Shown: one piece after another, positions 36,510-50,100 of the stretch | How the letters are laid out: every line of letters begins with the position of its first letter | Position numbering within the stretch: the stretch's first letter is position 1 | Assembly (NCBI GenBank): GCA_023159155.1 | Contig: JAJNNX010000009.1 | Coordinates: forward strand, 1,054,001 to 1,118,000 | Direction of reading: 5' to 3' | DNA length: 64,000 nt | Origin: Ustulina deusta | Taxonomy: Eukaryota > Ascomycota > Sordariomycetes > Xylariales > Xylariaceae | Notes under the pieces: model-generated | Told to the model about the DNA's origin: nothing | The model's database searches: none | The model's input: only the letters and a program-made list of their open reading frames with translations | Made by a program: the position numbers and the translations under genes

Positions 36510-37948
36510 CGCGGGACGTCTGGAGCTGAAGCCGCTGGTGATGTGTAGTTTGCGCGCTGTCGCCGTGTACAGCTGCACCTGGGTAAGATAAGGCCGCAAC
36601 TTGACAACGTAGCTAGGACGGTGTAGGTATGAGCGGCCTGTGAATGCGACGCAGTGCAGCGCAAGGGAGATGGGGGAGGGAGAGGGAGTCCGCAGTAAAA
36701 GAGGAAACCCTGGGGGGACGGAGTTTGATGCTAGTGAGAGGTGAGGCGTACGAGGCAGGTCGGCTAGGTCAAGTTAGGACCTGATGATGATAGACGGATG
36801 TTGGTGGGGCAGGCTGGTGACGGATAGGCGGGCTGTGGCGGATTGGAGACCCTAGAGCGTGCTGTTGTGCAACCGGTCCAATTCGGTACTAGATACGAGC
36901 TGGGAGAGGTTGCACAGGTGTCCTGTTGAGAGGTACTGTACTGACATACTCTATAGTAAAGAAAAACGTGGGAACTGAATACTAGCCTACCTACACTACC
37001 TACCGACCTGGGTCATAGAGGTATTGGATACATGAAGTGATTGGATACGCCTGCCTGCACTCACAACTACCAATACCAGCTAGTTCCACACGTACTGGCT
37101 GTTTCTATTGGTAGAGTTCTGAATTCTGTCCATGATTGTAGAACCTTACGAATCCCTCTCGGGGCAGCCGTATACCTACCACTTATATGAAATATAAGAC
37201 ATCATCAATGTATCATGACCTCCCCAACGTGCACTGCACTTGTCGGCTAGGCCGGCAGGCGTCTAGGCCGCCGCATTCAGCCACTCGCACCCGTATATCT
37301 CACCCCCACGAGCTCGTTCTCTTGGCATCTATGGATTTCTGTTCTGGGTCGTGTGCCTCGCGTCAAACCATGAACTACACTCACATAAGTTCCATACACG
37401 CTTTCCGAATTTGCGGATACACTTGCGCATATTCATGTCGGTGATCAATAAGCGCTAACCTAGACTAAGCCTTGAGCATCTCCGTATTCACAGTAGGCAG
37501 TCACCTCTATGTAAGTGGGTGGCAGGGTACTTGATACAGGAAGAAGGCTGAAGAACACCAAGGCTTTTTCATGATCCACTACAAACGTGTCTACGGCTTT
37601 ATATTATTATTATTACTCAGAACCTAATTCCTCCTTACGAGCCCATGGACTTGCTACAAGTTCTACACGCGCCGAGTGAATTTTGGTATTTGACATGAGA
37701 TACTGCACTGCCTAAAACGGCAAAGACCCAACCCCATACCGGTTTAAGCCAATCAGCATGATACCGAGGTATCAAGTCAACTCGGTAACTTTGTTCTGGG
37801 TTACTTGGTGGATTACTTGCCTCTCTAAGCAACTTACCCTTTTCCAACCTCATTCTCATCCCAGCCCAGCTATTCTCGTTCATCTAATATCTGTATATAG
37901 AGTTACGGACAGAAATCCCCTTCATTGAACTGTCTCATTGTATAAATC
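36510..37948. other. Divergent intergenic region (DSK2 / oxidoreductase)
   Basis: About 1.4 kb contain the promoters of both flanking genes. Scattered TACCTA words appear near 36985-37010. No gene or RNA is supported; the few frames present are short and compositionally random. Confidence 0.5.
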
Positions 37949-39089
37949 ATGCGGGGCATACAAGTTGCGGAATACGTCAAGGTACGGCAGAGCGGTGATC
38001 TCCAACGAATATGAATGCTAATATTGAAGCATAAAAGGACCCAAAGGAGCTCAAAGTGAACGAGCTACCTCACTCCAAACCCTCACCCGATCAATATCTT
38101 ATCGAGGTGCATGCAGCAGCGACCAACTTCTTCGATATTCTTCAAGTCCAGGGCAAATATCAACACCAACCTCGTACGCAGTGACACCAGCCATGCCCAC
38201 TTACTCACACTATGCCACTCTTCATTTTGCTCACCAATGGCTTATAGCTTTTCCTTGGGTGTCTGGCGCCGAGTTCTCGGGTATCGTTCTCGCGACGCCC
38301 GCAAACTCCAAGTCGCCCAAATTCCCCGTCGGCAGCCGTGTCTTCGGCGCCAGCCAAGGTGCCTACGCCACTAAAGTGTGCGCCACCGAAGAGCAGTTAC
38401 TCCCCGTACCCCAGGGCTGGTCCTTCACGGATGCGGCGGGTCTCTTCGTGACGGCACCAACTAGCTATGGCGCCCTGGTTTTGCGGGCCGGCGTGAAAGC
38501 CGGAGACTGGGTCCTCGTCCATGCCGCCGCGGGTGGCGTCGGTTTAGCGGCCGTCCAGATTGCCAAAGCATTCGGAGCTACGGTCGTCGCGACCGCGGGG
38601 ACGCCGCGCAAGCTGGAGGTGGCACGCGCTTTTGGTGCCGACCATGTCATCGACTACCGGGATGCGTCGTGGCCGGATCAAGTGCGCAAACTCACGCCTA
38701 AGGGCCGCGGCGTCGATATTGTGTACGACCCCGTCGGGTTAGTTGACAAGAGCACGAAGTGCATTGCCTGGAACGGACGCATCCTCGTCGTTGGGTTTGC
38801 CGCGGGTTCCATTGAGAAGGTCGCAATGAACAAGGTCTTGCTCAAGAATATATCACTTGTTGGCATCCACTGGGGTATGTATGCTAAATTTGAGAGGGAA
38901 AGCGTTCCTTTCGTGTGGAAGGGGATTGGAAATCTCATCGAACAAGGGAAGTTCAAGAGTACTGTCTTTACAGATAAGGAATTTGTTGGACTTGAAGCTA
39001 TTCCCGATGCTCTGATTGCCCTCGGCGGCAGAGAATCCTGGGGAAAAGTTGTGGTTAAGGTCCCTCAGTCGGGTGAGAGCAAATTATGA
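37949..39089 (+). CDS. Medium-chain dehydrogenase/reductase, quinone-oxidoreductase-like
   Basis: Exons 37949-37981, 38038-38173 and 38248-39089 encode 336 residues. Exon 1 is MRGIQVAEYVK; exon 2 continues DPKELKVNELPHSKPSPDQY and ends at GKYQHQP; exon 3 resumes PFPWVSGAEFSGIVL. An in-frame ATG inside the second intron (38181) gives a misleading shorter model. The substrate lobe contains AATNFFDILQVQGKY. The dinucleotide-binding fold shows HAAAGGVGLAAVQIAKAFGA at residues ~148-167, and a later VVGFAAGSIEKVAMN. Zinc-ligand Cys patterns of true alcohol dehydrogenases are absent, consistent with the NADPH:quinone reductase/enoyl reductase branch. The substrate is unknown. Confidence 0.92.
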
Positions 39090-39351
39090 TTTCGGCCATG
39101 TATATAGATAGAATTGACACAACATAACGTATACACATGGTATAGGATAACATGGGTAGTATCCAGTGGATTTCCGGCACGGGGTTGTAAGCTTGATCCC
39201 CGCGGCCTCTAGACAGGGATTGACTTTATGACATAAAGTCGCATCTTCTAAACCACGCGATACCTAGTAGGAGCTAGGATTACATAAATCTCCAAGGGGA
39301 ACAAAGGTATATTGCAACAAACACGCATTTTTGCCTCGTCATACTCACCCA

Positions 39352-40296
39352 TCACGCAATCGTCTCTGTTAACATCGCATGTCCTGCATGCCCCGAATAC
39401 CTGATCTGTATCTGCATGCTCTCCAACACCCTCTGCTTCATCTCCGCCGGCGTCCTCACAATATCCATACCAGGGAACGCCCCATGCGTGCTGCCGAACT
39501 CATACTTCTTCAAGATGGCCCACATATGCTGAAGCGCATCAGGCGCAAGCGGGATCATGTTCGGATAGCTCCACATGAAGGCAAAGCTGCTCATGCCCAG
39601 CGGCCTCCCGCGCGCCGCGCCGACGGCGTCCGCGTCCCAATTCCCCAGCCCCGACGGCGTCGCGAAAAAGGTATCGGCGATCAGCAGCCTGCCGTCAAAC
39701 AGCATGACCATGGATCCGGGGAAATGCCCCCCCAGCTTCAGCACTTTAGTGCCGAAGACCCGTGTCTCGGCCTCGGCGATGAAAATCTGCCGGCTCGCGT
39801 CCTGCTGCGTCAGCCACTCTCTGTCCTCGGCCGCGAGGTACACGGGGCAATCGAACGCGCGCGCCCACTCCAGGTGCGTGGAGTAGTAGTGCGGGTGCGA
39901 GATCACGATGGCCTTCAGCCCGCCTAGCTCTTTCACCTTTGCTATGGTCTCGTTATCGAGCAGCGTGACGCAGTCCCAGAGGACATTTCCCTCCGGCGTC
40001 CGGACGAGGATGGCGCGTTGTCCAATGGCGACCTTGGGCTGCGTGTTGATCGCGACGAGCCGCTCCGGATCGGCGGCTATCGGCGTGAAGACGTTGCTGC
40101 GCCCGCTGGAGCGCAGCGCATCGAGCGATACGAAGGACTGTCCGCTGGGCGGCACGTATTGCCGTGGGTCGTCGCAGATGAGACACGTTGTGACTTTGTG
40201 CTTGTCGTCGGTGGGAAACTGGGTGCCGCATGTGTTGCAGACGAGCCAAGAGCCGGTCCACTTTGGATCATACAAAGACTTGTTTTCGGATGTCAT
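39352..40296 (-). CDS. Metallo-beta-lactamase-fold protein with N-terminal zinc ribbon
   Basis: A single exon from the ATG at 40296 encodes 314 residues. The N-terminus has two CxxC pairs (Cys 20/23 and 38/41), a zinc ribbon or rubredoxin-like knuckle. The lactamase fold follows: SHPHYYSTHLEWA (His 134, 136 and 141), LGGHFPGS (His 191), LLIADTF (Asp 208) and GSTHGAFPG (His 271). The canonical HxHxDH box is altered to HPHYYSTH, so the usual Asp is missing and the metal site may hold fewer ions. Families of this kind in fungi are annotated only as MBL-fold hydrolases. The substrate is unknown. The frame extends a little further upstream but has no ATG. Confidence 0.9.
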   Translation of the reverse strand: MTSENKSLYDPKWTGSWLVCNTCGTQFPTDDKHKVTTCLICDDPRQYVPPSGQSFVSLDALRSSGRSNVFTPIAADPERLVAINTQPKVAIGQRAILVRTPEGNVLWDCVTLLDNETIAKVKELGGLKAIVISHPHYYSTHLEWARAFDCPVYLAAEDREWLTQQDASRQIFIAEAETRVFGTKVLKLGGHFPGSMVMLFDGRLLIADTFFATPSGLGNWDADAVGAARGRPLGMSSFAFMWSYPNMIPLAPDALQHMWAILKKYEFGSTHGAFPGMDIVRTPAEMKQRVLESMQIQIRYSGHAGHAMLTETIA

Positions 40297-40889
40297 TATG
40301 CTTGCTTTTATTTGTTGTGAGCTTTTGAGGCCAAGCTGGCCCAACTGGAGAGCCGTTTACATGTCCACTTATACTCCGATGCCTGGCAGAACACGTGCTA
40401 CGAAGCTGAGTCTCACTACTTGATCCAAGTTGATGAGGGGCTCTCTTCTAGGGTAGGATGGGCCAGCACGGGTTGGACCAAGTGCAATACTGTAAGTAGG
40501 GGGCAAGGGACCAAAGATGGAATCCTAAACTTGTCAATTCGGGTCAAGTATATTCTATCTTGTCTGCTATATCGTATGGCATTGTTTAACTGACGTGGCT
40601 ACACGCATCAGCGCATCCTCGCATCGTTTCTACATACACGTGTACATGAGAATCACCAGCCGATGTTCGGATGGTGCGCGAACCAACATAATCAAGTCTG
40701 ACGTCGAGTGTCATCATCTAATTCGGTCAGGGCGCGATCAGGGATGGATATTTTCAATTAGCTATCGGTATAAGTGCGTTATTTATCGCCTAGAATCAGA
40801 CAGGGTATAGTGGGGTGCCGCAAGCGACCGGTTGATTGATTGATTGATTGATTATGTTTAACGTTGGTACGAAGTGCCGTAGCACCACA
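40297..40889. other. Transition from gene space to AT-rich block
   Basis: It contains the promoter of the metallo-beta-lactamase-fold gene, a GATT microsatellite at about 40831-40853, and the left copy of the 18-nt repeat described separately. Base composition falls abruptly after about 40900. Confidence 0.5.
40814..40831 (+). repeat. 18-nt direct repeat bracketing the AT-rich block, left copy
   Basis: The sequence GGTGCCGCAAGCGACCGG recurs at 60120-60137 with one C-to-T difference, in the same orientation. The two copies lie just outside the two ends of the AT-rich block. Confidence 0.7.
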
Positions 40890-42879
40890 TCGTAAACCTC
40901 CCTAAAAATATTAAAACGTGGCAAGCTCTATTTAGTTTTATTATAGTAAAATATAATATTATAAAAGTTCTATATTAGATATATATATTTTTTTATAGTA
41001 TTAAGTATAATACTAGATTGTATTTTTATAAGTTTAATATATTATTACTTATAGTTACTACGTTCTGATTTTTTAAACTAAAAATTAGATGTTTTTTTGT
41101 TGGGTTGCTAGGTTTGTTTAGTGTTGTTTATAGGTTTGGGCTTTTATTTTTGTTTTATATTAGTTTTTATTAGGGGGCCTGCTAGGGCAGGCAGTTGTAC
41201 AGTGCCATTTTTGCAGCTATTTTTAGTGTTTTATGTTTTTTATATATTTTAAGATTATTTGTTTTAAAGTTTTAAAAATGTATAAAAAGAAAAATTTTCC
41301 CTAGCGCTAGATTCACTCTATAAAAGTAGCAATTATATTGCCTTTGTTTTTTAGGGCTTAAAGAAAAGTTATTTCTAGCTTTTTTTTATTATTTCTTTTT
41401 TTGTTTAAGTTTGCTTTTTATAGTACGTTTTTTTTTATATAGCACTACTTATTTTTTGGTTAGAATAGTAGGTATATTTTGTTATAATAGCTTGTGACTT
41501 AGCAGAATTTCTAGAATGCTAGAAAGTTCTAGATTAGCTAAATCTAATACTTATATATATTTATTATATTTTAAAGTTTTATTTTATAAAATATTATAAG
41601 CTAGCTATATTTTAGCTATTTTATATTATTATATTTTTTTTCTAGTTTGGGTAGTTTTAGCTAGTTAGTTATATAAGCTTTAGTAGTTTTGTAATATACT
41701 ATATATTCCGGGCTTTTTTTTTTTTTCTGCTAAAATAAAAAATATAAATATAATAGATCTTTATATTAATATAATTAAATTTGTTATAATACTACTTATA
41801 ATTTTTATAAACTATTATAATATTAAAATATTAGCTTAAAATTCTTTTAAATAGATATAATGTTTTAAAGTATTTATTTAGCTTATATTTAATATTAATA
41901 GTTTTAAAACTACTAAAAATATTAGTATTCTAGTCTTTTAGCTAATTGTTTACTATTTATTTAATAGTTAACTAATTGTTTTTTTTAAAGCTAACTGCTA
42001 TAAATATTAACTTTGGGTCTAAAAGGCTTTTTTTTTGCCCCAAGCTTTGCTAGTTTGTTTGCTTTTTTGTTTTTTTTAATATTATAGTACCTTAAGCTCT
42101 AGTGTAGTGCAATATTATATTATTTTATAAGTTTATATATTTTAATAAAAACTTATTATAATATTATTAAGATATTTTTCTAGGTATATATTAGTATTAT
42201 TATATTATTAATATAGAGCATAATTATAATATTGGTTAAGTATTTTTATATAGCGTTTTAAAGGCCCCTAAAAGCTTCTAATATTTTTATATTAAATATT
42301 ATATTATAAAGATCTAGGTTTTTTTATTTTTTTATTATTAATATTTATTTTTTATATATAGCATACTTATAGCCTAGTTTTTTATTTATCTCTAACCTAT
42401 TAATAAAAACTATTATATTAAAAATAAAATATTTAATAAACTATTACTTAAAGGCTTTTATTACTGTTTTTTTATTGGTATTATTTATAAAGCTTATTTA
42501 TAATCCTAAGGAAAATCTAAATAAATATAATATTATTTTTTTAATATTTAATAAAAAGTTTGCTACTATTTAAAAGTTAATATATGTTTATTATTATTAT
42601 TTAGCTCTTTTGTTTTATTAGATTATTTTTAATATTAATTTTAGCGCTAAAAAATAAATTTTATAAACTATTTTAATTCTAAAAATATATTTAAATTTAG
42701 TTTGTTTTAAGGCAATATTTATAGTTAGTATCCTATTAGTTATAAAAAAGGCATGTTTAAAAAACATTTTTTATATAAGTAGTACTTTTTGGGCAGCCTT
42801 TAGAAATATATATTATATTTTGTATATATAGCTTTTTAGTTTTATACTTACTATTTATTGGTAGTTATTTATTATTTTA

Positions 42880-43420
42880 TTTACTAATTTTTTTTTTTTT
42901 TTATATTATGCTTTATATTTATATAAAAATACTAGTATTAAAACTAAATTAATTATTTTTTATAGGCTAGCTACTAGGGGGCTTTTAATTATAATTATAA
43001 TAGCTTTAATATAATTAATTATTTTAGATCTTTTAGCTGTTTTTTTTTTTAATATATTGGCAAAACTAGAGTTTCCGGTCTAGGTATATTTTTAGTTAGC
43101 GTAAAACTAATATTTTGTATAGTTTAGAAAGGTTAACTACTAAAGTTAGAAAGATTTTTATATTATTTTTAAAATTAATTATAAAGTTAGTTTAAGATGT
43201 ACTATATATAAAATATATAGCTTTTATCTTTTTAGGAATAAAAGTAATTTTATTAGTTTGGCTATATTTTAAGATTTTATTAATTTATTTTTTAGTTTTA
43301 TATATGTTTTGTTTTAAGGTTTTTTTTATAGCTAGTACTATTATATTATTAGTATATTTTTATTTATTTAAATTATTGCTTACTAGTTTGTATAAATATA
43401 GCATATAAAATATTAGTAAT
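42880..43420 (-). pseudogene. Degenerate LINE-like (non-LTR) reverse transcriptase remnant
   Basis: Reading the minus strand with stops ignored, a segment near 43260-43150 gives ITFIPKKIKAIYFIYSTS. Further on, at about 43095-43065, comes KIYLDRKL, followed by YIKKKTAKRSKIINYIKAI. This spacing and the 'LDRKLxF..HI...TAKA' pattern match the end of fungal LINE reverse transcriptases. A trace like ILYAIFI lies upstream near 43400. The frame is broken by many stops. The same old element probably continues at 51126-53740, since the copia element at 43808-51120 splits it. Confidence 0.4.
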
Positions 43421-43807
43421 ACTAGAAAGCTTTATAAAGTACTATAAATAACTTTTTTAAGGTCTATTATAATATTTTTAAAATATATAATAATTATTTG
43501 TTTTAATAAAAAGTTTTTTGTTAGCTTAATAACCATAGCAAACTAGCCTTATTATATTATTTGGCTTATTAAGCAGTTTTTTAGTAGTATATTAAATATA
43601 TCTTATATGTTTAAAATAATTAATATAGCTACTATCCTATTAATAAAAGCTAACTTAATATTATAGATTAAACTAGCTATTAGATCTATTATAAACTTTT
43701 TAAATATTGCCCTAGTATATTATAAGCTTATTAGGCTAGTTTTAAAAGCTATTTATATTATTTTTAATATTATAAGTTATTTAAGGCTTTTTTTAATATA
43801 TAAAAAT

Positions 43808-44110
43808 TGTTGAATGGGCTATATACGATATATTGTATGTAAAAACAAATAATACATATAGATAGAATATAATATATTGTACTATGTTATTTATAAAAAA
43901 AAGAGAAAAAAGAGAATGTTCGTACAAAGCATGAGTTTTTTATATTTATGTAAGAGCTTACGCTATTGTACGAGCTAATATAACAAAAGAGAAATAAAGT
44001 CCCTTTTGTCCGGCCGAAGTCCGGCTAATATTTATATAATAGCCGAACGTGAACTTATACTCCGTACGAGTTGCACAATAAGGTTGTAACTAATGCTAGT
44101 TATTTTAATA
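43808..44110 (-). repeat. LTR A (3' LTR of copia element 1)
   Basis: It aligns over its full 303 bp with LTR B at 50818-51120. It carries more C-to-T/G-to-A changes than B; for example the terminal TTCCAACA of B is TTTTAATA here. Confidence 0.92.
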
Positions 44111-47100
44111 CTAGCTATTTTTTTTTTTAGTTATAACTGCTTATTGTATAGAAAGAACAAAAAAAGCAACTATATAACTGCCTAAATATATATACAAAAG
44201 TTTAACTATTAAAGAAGCAACTAAGTTAGCAGTCTAGTTTATACGTATAGCTGCTAAGTTAGTAGATTATTTTTTTTTAATAAAGTTATGCAACAATATT
44301 ACAAAACTGCTACTTTAGCTATATAGTTAATTAAAAACTATAAGCTAAATATTACTTAATAACTATTTAAATTAAAGCTAAATATTTGCTTCTGCCCTAT
44401 ATAATAGCAAAGTTTATAATTAGCTAGCTTATCCGGTTGGTAGGCCTTATATGGGCAGTTGTTAATTAAAAGCCTTTAAGGTTATTTATGTTTAGTTAAC
44501 TAGGCAGGTTATTTATATAAAAAAAAGTTAACTGATTAAAAGTTAGGTTAGCTCGTATGTAAAAAGACTTATATATAAAAAAATACTCAAGTTTTCTATT
44601 GCTTTCTATTTTTTTGTTATTTTTTAAAATCTTTTGTTTTATATATTTGTTTATCTTTATATACTATATATATATATATATATATATATTTGTATAATAA
44701 ACGCTATCTAGCTCTTCGGCAATAGTGGTTGTACGTTAAAAATTATTAGCTAGAACAGCAACTATTATATGGTATTACTACTAATAAATAATTCTAACAA
44801 TTGTTAGCTTATTATAGCGCTATATATTAATATATATATTTATCTTTTTGTTATATATATATTTGTTTTAGTATATTATTAATATTTTTGTTTTTTATAT
44901 ATAAACTAATAAAATTTAGGTTACTGCTATATTATTAGTTAATATATAGATCCGGGTGCTTGCTAATATACTTTTTATATATTTAATTATGTTTATCTTT
45001 TGCTAAAAGGGTTACTTTTGTACAGTTCTTATTTAGTTACGCAGTACTACTATTGCTACATATATAAAAAATGCTTATGTAATACGTAGTAGTTACTTAT
45101 TTTATAGCTGTTGCTAGATTATTAAGTTTTAAGGTAATGCTTATATAGCATACGTTTGGCGTTCGTATAGCGCTTGGTATAATTATTACGTTTAAAAAAA
45201 AAGAAGTAAATTAGTTATACAATAAAAAAAATAAAGAAAAAAAAAATAAAAAGGAGTAATATTTATGTTTGTTTTCTTTTTTAGAATTAATTTATTATAT
45301 ATTGCTTTTATATTTTTGACTTTTTTTTTTTTTATAAATATTATAGTTATATATAATTTTTTATATTTTATTAATAAATGCTTCTATTTATACGGTTAAC
45401 TTGTTTATTAATACAAAGGTTTTTAAAACTTAGTTCGGTGTTCTTTTTATAAACATATTAGCTAGATTATTTTTACTATTAATCTATTATATTTCGGAGA
45501 TTTTTTATTTTTTGTACGATTTTTTTAACAATATAATATTAATTATTAGGCGTTTTTTCTGCGTAATGCCGAGCTTAACAAAATAATTATATAATAACTT
45601 CGAATTAGAATATAAAATAACTAAAATTAAAAGCAATTATAGCATAGTTATAATTTTTAAAAATATTATATAAAAGGCAATAGTACTATTAAAACTATTA
45701 ATTATATTATACAATTTATTTGTAAATATATTTTTAGTTACCTTTTTATACTTGTTTGAATTCTAATATATAATATTTTTTTTAATTTTAAAGCTTAAAT
45801 TTTTTTTTGTATAACGTTTAGTCCTTAATACAATTACAAATCTAAATTAAAAAGTTATATCTATATTATTTATAAATAACCCGTCCGTAAAAATAAACAG
45901 CTTTATATAATATAGGTCTATTAATATAAAGGTTAAGCCGCAATTCTTATTATTTGTTTGCTACTAGATTTTTTGGTTTAAATTTTTAATATTATATAGC
46001 TTAAGATATACAACTTGGGCAGCTACACATAAGTTGTACGCTACTTCAGGCTGGCAAATATTACTAATATATATATTTTTTGCTTATTATAAAACATATT
46101 ACTATATAAAATCAATTATATAAGGGTTAATCTAGTCCAGTTAGTTTATTTGGCCTTTTTAAATTAAAATAATATTTTTTTTAAACAAAAATATAATTTG
46201 TTTACTATTAAACTTTATAAAGTAACCTAACTAAAATATTTTTTTTAGCTTTATATAAAACTTGGCTTGCTACAATTTATATTTTTTTTTTTTAAAAAGC
46301 CTAGCAATACAAAACTAAACATATTATCTGTTTATAGTCCAGTAATACTAAAGTTATCCAAAGGTCCTTTAGTAAAAAGTAGGCATAGGTTATATATAGA
46401 AATAGTTATACTAAGCCTTTTATAGTAGTACTAGTAATATATTTTAAACTAATACAAACCTGATTTAGCAAATCTATATAATAGTTATATAATCTATAGA
46501 ATTGTTTTATTAGAATATTTTAACTTTAGTTCGGATAGCAATCGTACAAAGATTTTTTTAGCCAATTTGTCCTTTAATTATATATACGCTTACATAATAT
46601 TTTAAAGTTTGCCTGAAGCATTAAAGTCGCAAATTAAAAAAAGTCCTAGTATAAATAGCAGTTTTTAGCTTATTTGCTAGATTATTAGCAACTAAATAAG
46701 CACTATTTCTTTTTTAGTATTATTATAGCTTTGCATAACAAGTCAGAACTTTTTATATAGCTTAATTGTTTTTTTTTTAATTTTTTATATAAGCTAGGAC
46801 TTAAAAATACAAATATTGCTATGTTTTATTAGATCGTATTTTATAAATTAAAATACGCTTTATATAATAAAATTATTAATTTTAGTAGTGTTAAATTTTT
46901 TAAATAGGGCTCCAGGTATATTAATAATACTATTTTTATATAGCTTAACAACTAGGGCATAGTTCTGTTTTTTTTTAAAGGTTAAAAATAGTTAACTAAT
47001 TTATTATATAAAAGTTATATAAAATATTATAGCTTTTAAGGGTTATTTATGTTTTTTTTGTACAATAAAAGCTTAAAAGGGTTATATTTTGTTTTTTTTT

Positions 47101-50100
47101 TTAGTATATTTATCTAAGATATTTTTTTTAGTTATATAGTAATAAAGCTTAATTTATATCTAATAGAAGCGTATTAGGCTATTTATTAAATTAATAACTA
47201 TATTAAGATCTTTAATTAACTTGATTTTATATGGTCCATCTCAGCTTTTTTTCTTCTGCTATATTATTATTTTGCTACGTAAAGGCAACAAAAATATATT
47301 ATATAAAGCTAGCCCGTTATACTAGTTAATTGCACGGTTAATTTTAACTTTTATTCTTTTGTTGCGTAATATTTTTATAGCTTTCTTAATTACTTCAGCC
47401 CTTTATATAATATCAAATAAAAAAGGTAAGTCCTAATTAACTCTAGGGTAAGTTCTAAAAACAAAAAGGGTTAATATAAAGCTGTTTGGTCTAGCAATAT
47501 TGTTTAAAGCTTTAACTACTATTTGAAAGATTAACTTGTCCTCCGTATAGTTATTAATTTCAGTTTTTAATATATTATATATATAGCAGAAAAGGCTATA
47601 TACTTTTTTAATTTTGCTAATTGCCTAGTATGCCTTAATAGGCATTGCATAGCACTAAATACCTATAATCCTTGCTTAGTTCCAAAATTCTTTAGATAAA
47701 AAGTTTATATTTAGGTTATATATAATATAGTTAGAAAATCTTTAATATATATTAATCTAGCACTTGTATAGCGCCTCCCAGGTATTTTGTATAAATATTG
47801 ATTTAAAAAAGGTTGCTGCTTAAAAAAATATAGCAGTATTAATAATATAAAAAATTTGTTTATTGTTTATTTATATAGTATTAATTATAACTTTGTAATT
47901 AAAATTATAATTATTCTTAATTAAGAACTTAAATTATTGAAGTACTAGGTTATATAATTAATAGTAGTAATAGAATTTCTAGATTTTTTCTAGAGTTAAA
48001 TGGTTAATATTATATTCTATATAACTAAGCATTATATATAGTCTTTCCGTATAAAAATATCCAAATCAACAGTATAATTATTATAACTTTGTTTTAGTAA
48101 AATATAGTCTAGTTTTATAAAAGCTTATATTAAAAAATAAGTATTCCTATTTATATATAACAGAAACAGTCTTCTTATTCTTTTATATAATAATATTCTT
48201 TATATTATTAAAGTAAGCTTATAAATAGTTAGTATTCTTTAGTAAAAATAAAAATAGTATTAGGCTATTTAAAATATAGTACATTATTATACTAAAAAAA
48301 TTATCTATTTATATAGTACTTATAGCAGTAATTGTATTACTGCTACCAAACCTAATATTTGTACTGCCTAGGGTCTAGTCTATTTTTATACAAAAGTAAA
48401 ATCTAAAATAAGCTTTTAATTATGCTTTTCTTACTATTAAATAGTTCGAAGCGCTTATATCCCAGAGTTTGCCTTAGTATTTTATATAATATTAGTTACT
48501 AAAAGTAAACTAATTAAACAATATATCTATTTTGCAGTTCTAAATATTTTTTCTAGTTATATAATAAATAAAAACATTATTTATTAAAAATTAAATAGAT
48601 TAGCTACTAAATTCTTTATTAAGTTTTTTATTACTTTTGTCTAATTTTAGGTATTTTTTATACTTTATAAAGTATACCAAAAATTCTTCGGGTATAAGTT
48701 CTGCTTCATTAATCATTTCGTACGAATTAAAGTATTAATTTTTTATATAAGCCCGTTCTTAGAAGGTATGTTTAATTAACTAACAATCTTTTTTATAGCA
48801 TACAAAGCATTTTTTATTTGTATAGTAGTTCTGGCCTTTCTAGTTTTTTTGGTAGTCCTGCTATATGCCTAGCCTGCTTAATAATTTAGAAAATCTATAC
48901 TATTAGCCTTTTATATAGTAGCTTTGGTTATATTTCCTATTAGTAAAGTAGGTATTATTATTTTTTTATATAAAGCTTTTCGGTACATTATCTAATGCTA
49001 TCTAAATATATGCTTAAAAGTCTAAAAAAAAACTTTTGTTTATTAGCTTCTAAAGTATAAAAGCTATAGCTAATTCTGGGACCCTTTAGTATGCTTGTAC
49101 AATTATTATACTTAGCTAGATTTCTTTTTGGTAACTTGCGCTGAGTGCTCGTTATATTTTTAAAAGCTTATTAATTATAAAATCTAATATTTTATGCAAT
49201 ACTAAATCTAGGTATTTTTTTTTTATTTGTATAAACATAATTATGGTTTAGTTAGCCTAGTACTAATTATAGTTTGTATTAGTATTAAAGTAAGCATTTA
49301 TTATATAGTAGATTTTATACTAGGTTTTTTTAGGTCTAATTTAATATATAAAATAGTTTTTTATATAACCCTTAAAAATTATTAAAAATACTATATAGTA
49401 TTAGTTTTTTATAATTCTAAGTTATTAGTACATATTTATAAATAAGCGTGCCTTGTTATATAAAAAATTATACAGCTTGCTTATATAGTTCTTTTTTTTT
49501 TTATATCTTTTAAAAAATCGTGTATTTTTTAGGAAGGATTATTTTGTTCTATATAATCCTTATAAAAAGTAGGTCTAGAAATAGATTATTTGCTATAAGG
49601 TCTAGTATTATACAAAGGTATATCTATTATAATAAGGTTTAAAAAAGGTTATAAATAATAAAATATTTATATATAGGTTAGAAGTTCGGTTTATAATTTG
49701 CCTTTATTATATGTCTATATATATATTTAGGAATATTTTAAAACTTAATAGTAGATTGTACGGATAAATAGGGGGTCTAATCCTTAAAGGTTTAGAATTG
49801 TATGTTTTTTAGAGGTCCGGGCTATATAGGTTCTAGTTATCTGATTTTTAGTTCTGCTTTTGTTTATACGATAGGTATAGGGGCTAGGGTATACCGAGGT
49901 ATAGAGGTAGGCTAAAAGGTAAGCCAAAATTATTAACTTAGTATAGAAAAAACTAAAAGTTATTATATAATAGAAATAAAAATAGGTTAAATAATTAATA
50001 GCTCTAGAAAGTTTTTAATAAGTTCGAATTCTTTTTGTACGATTTAAGCAAAGTTTTTTGTATATATGCCTAAGTTATTTTATAGCTATATTTTTTTATA

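Noticed and set aside
38181..39089. Oxidoreductase starting at the ATG at 38181
   Set aside because: That ATG is inside an intron. Two upstream exons restore the conserved N-terminal lobe.
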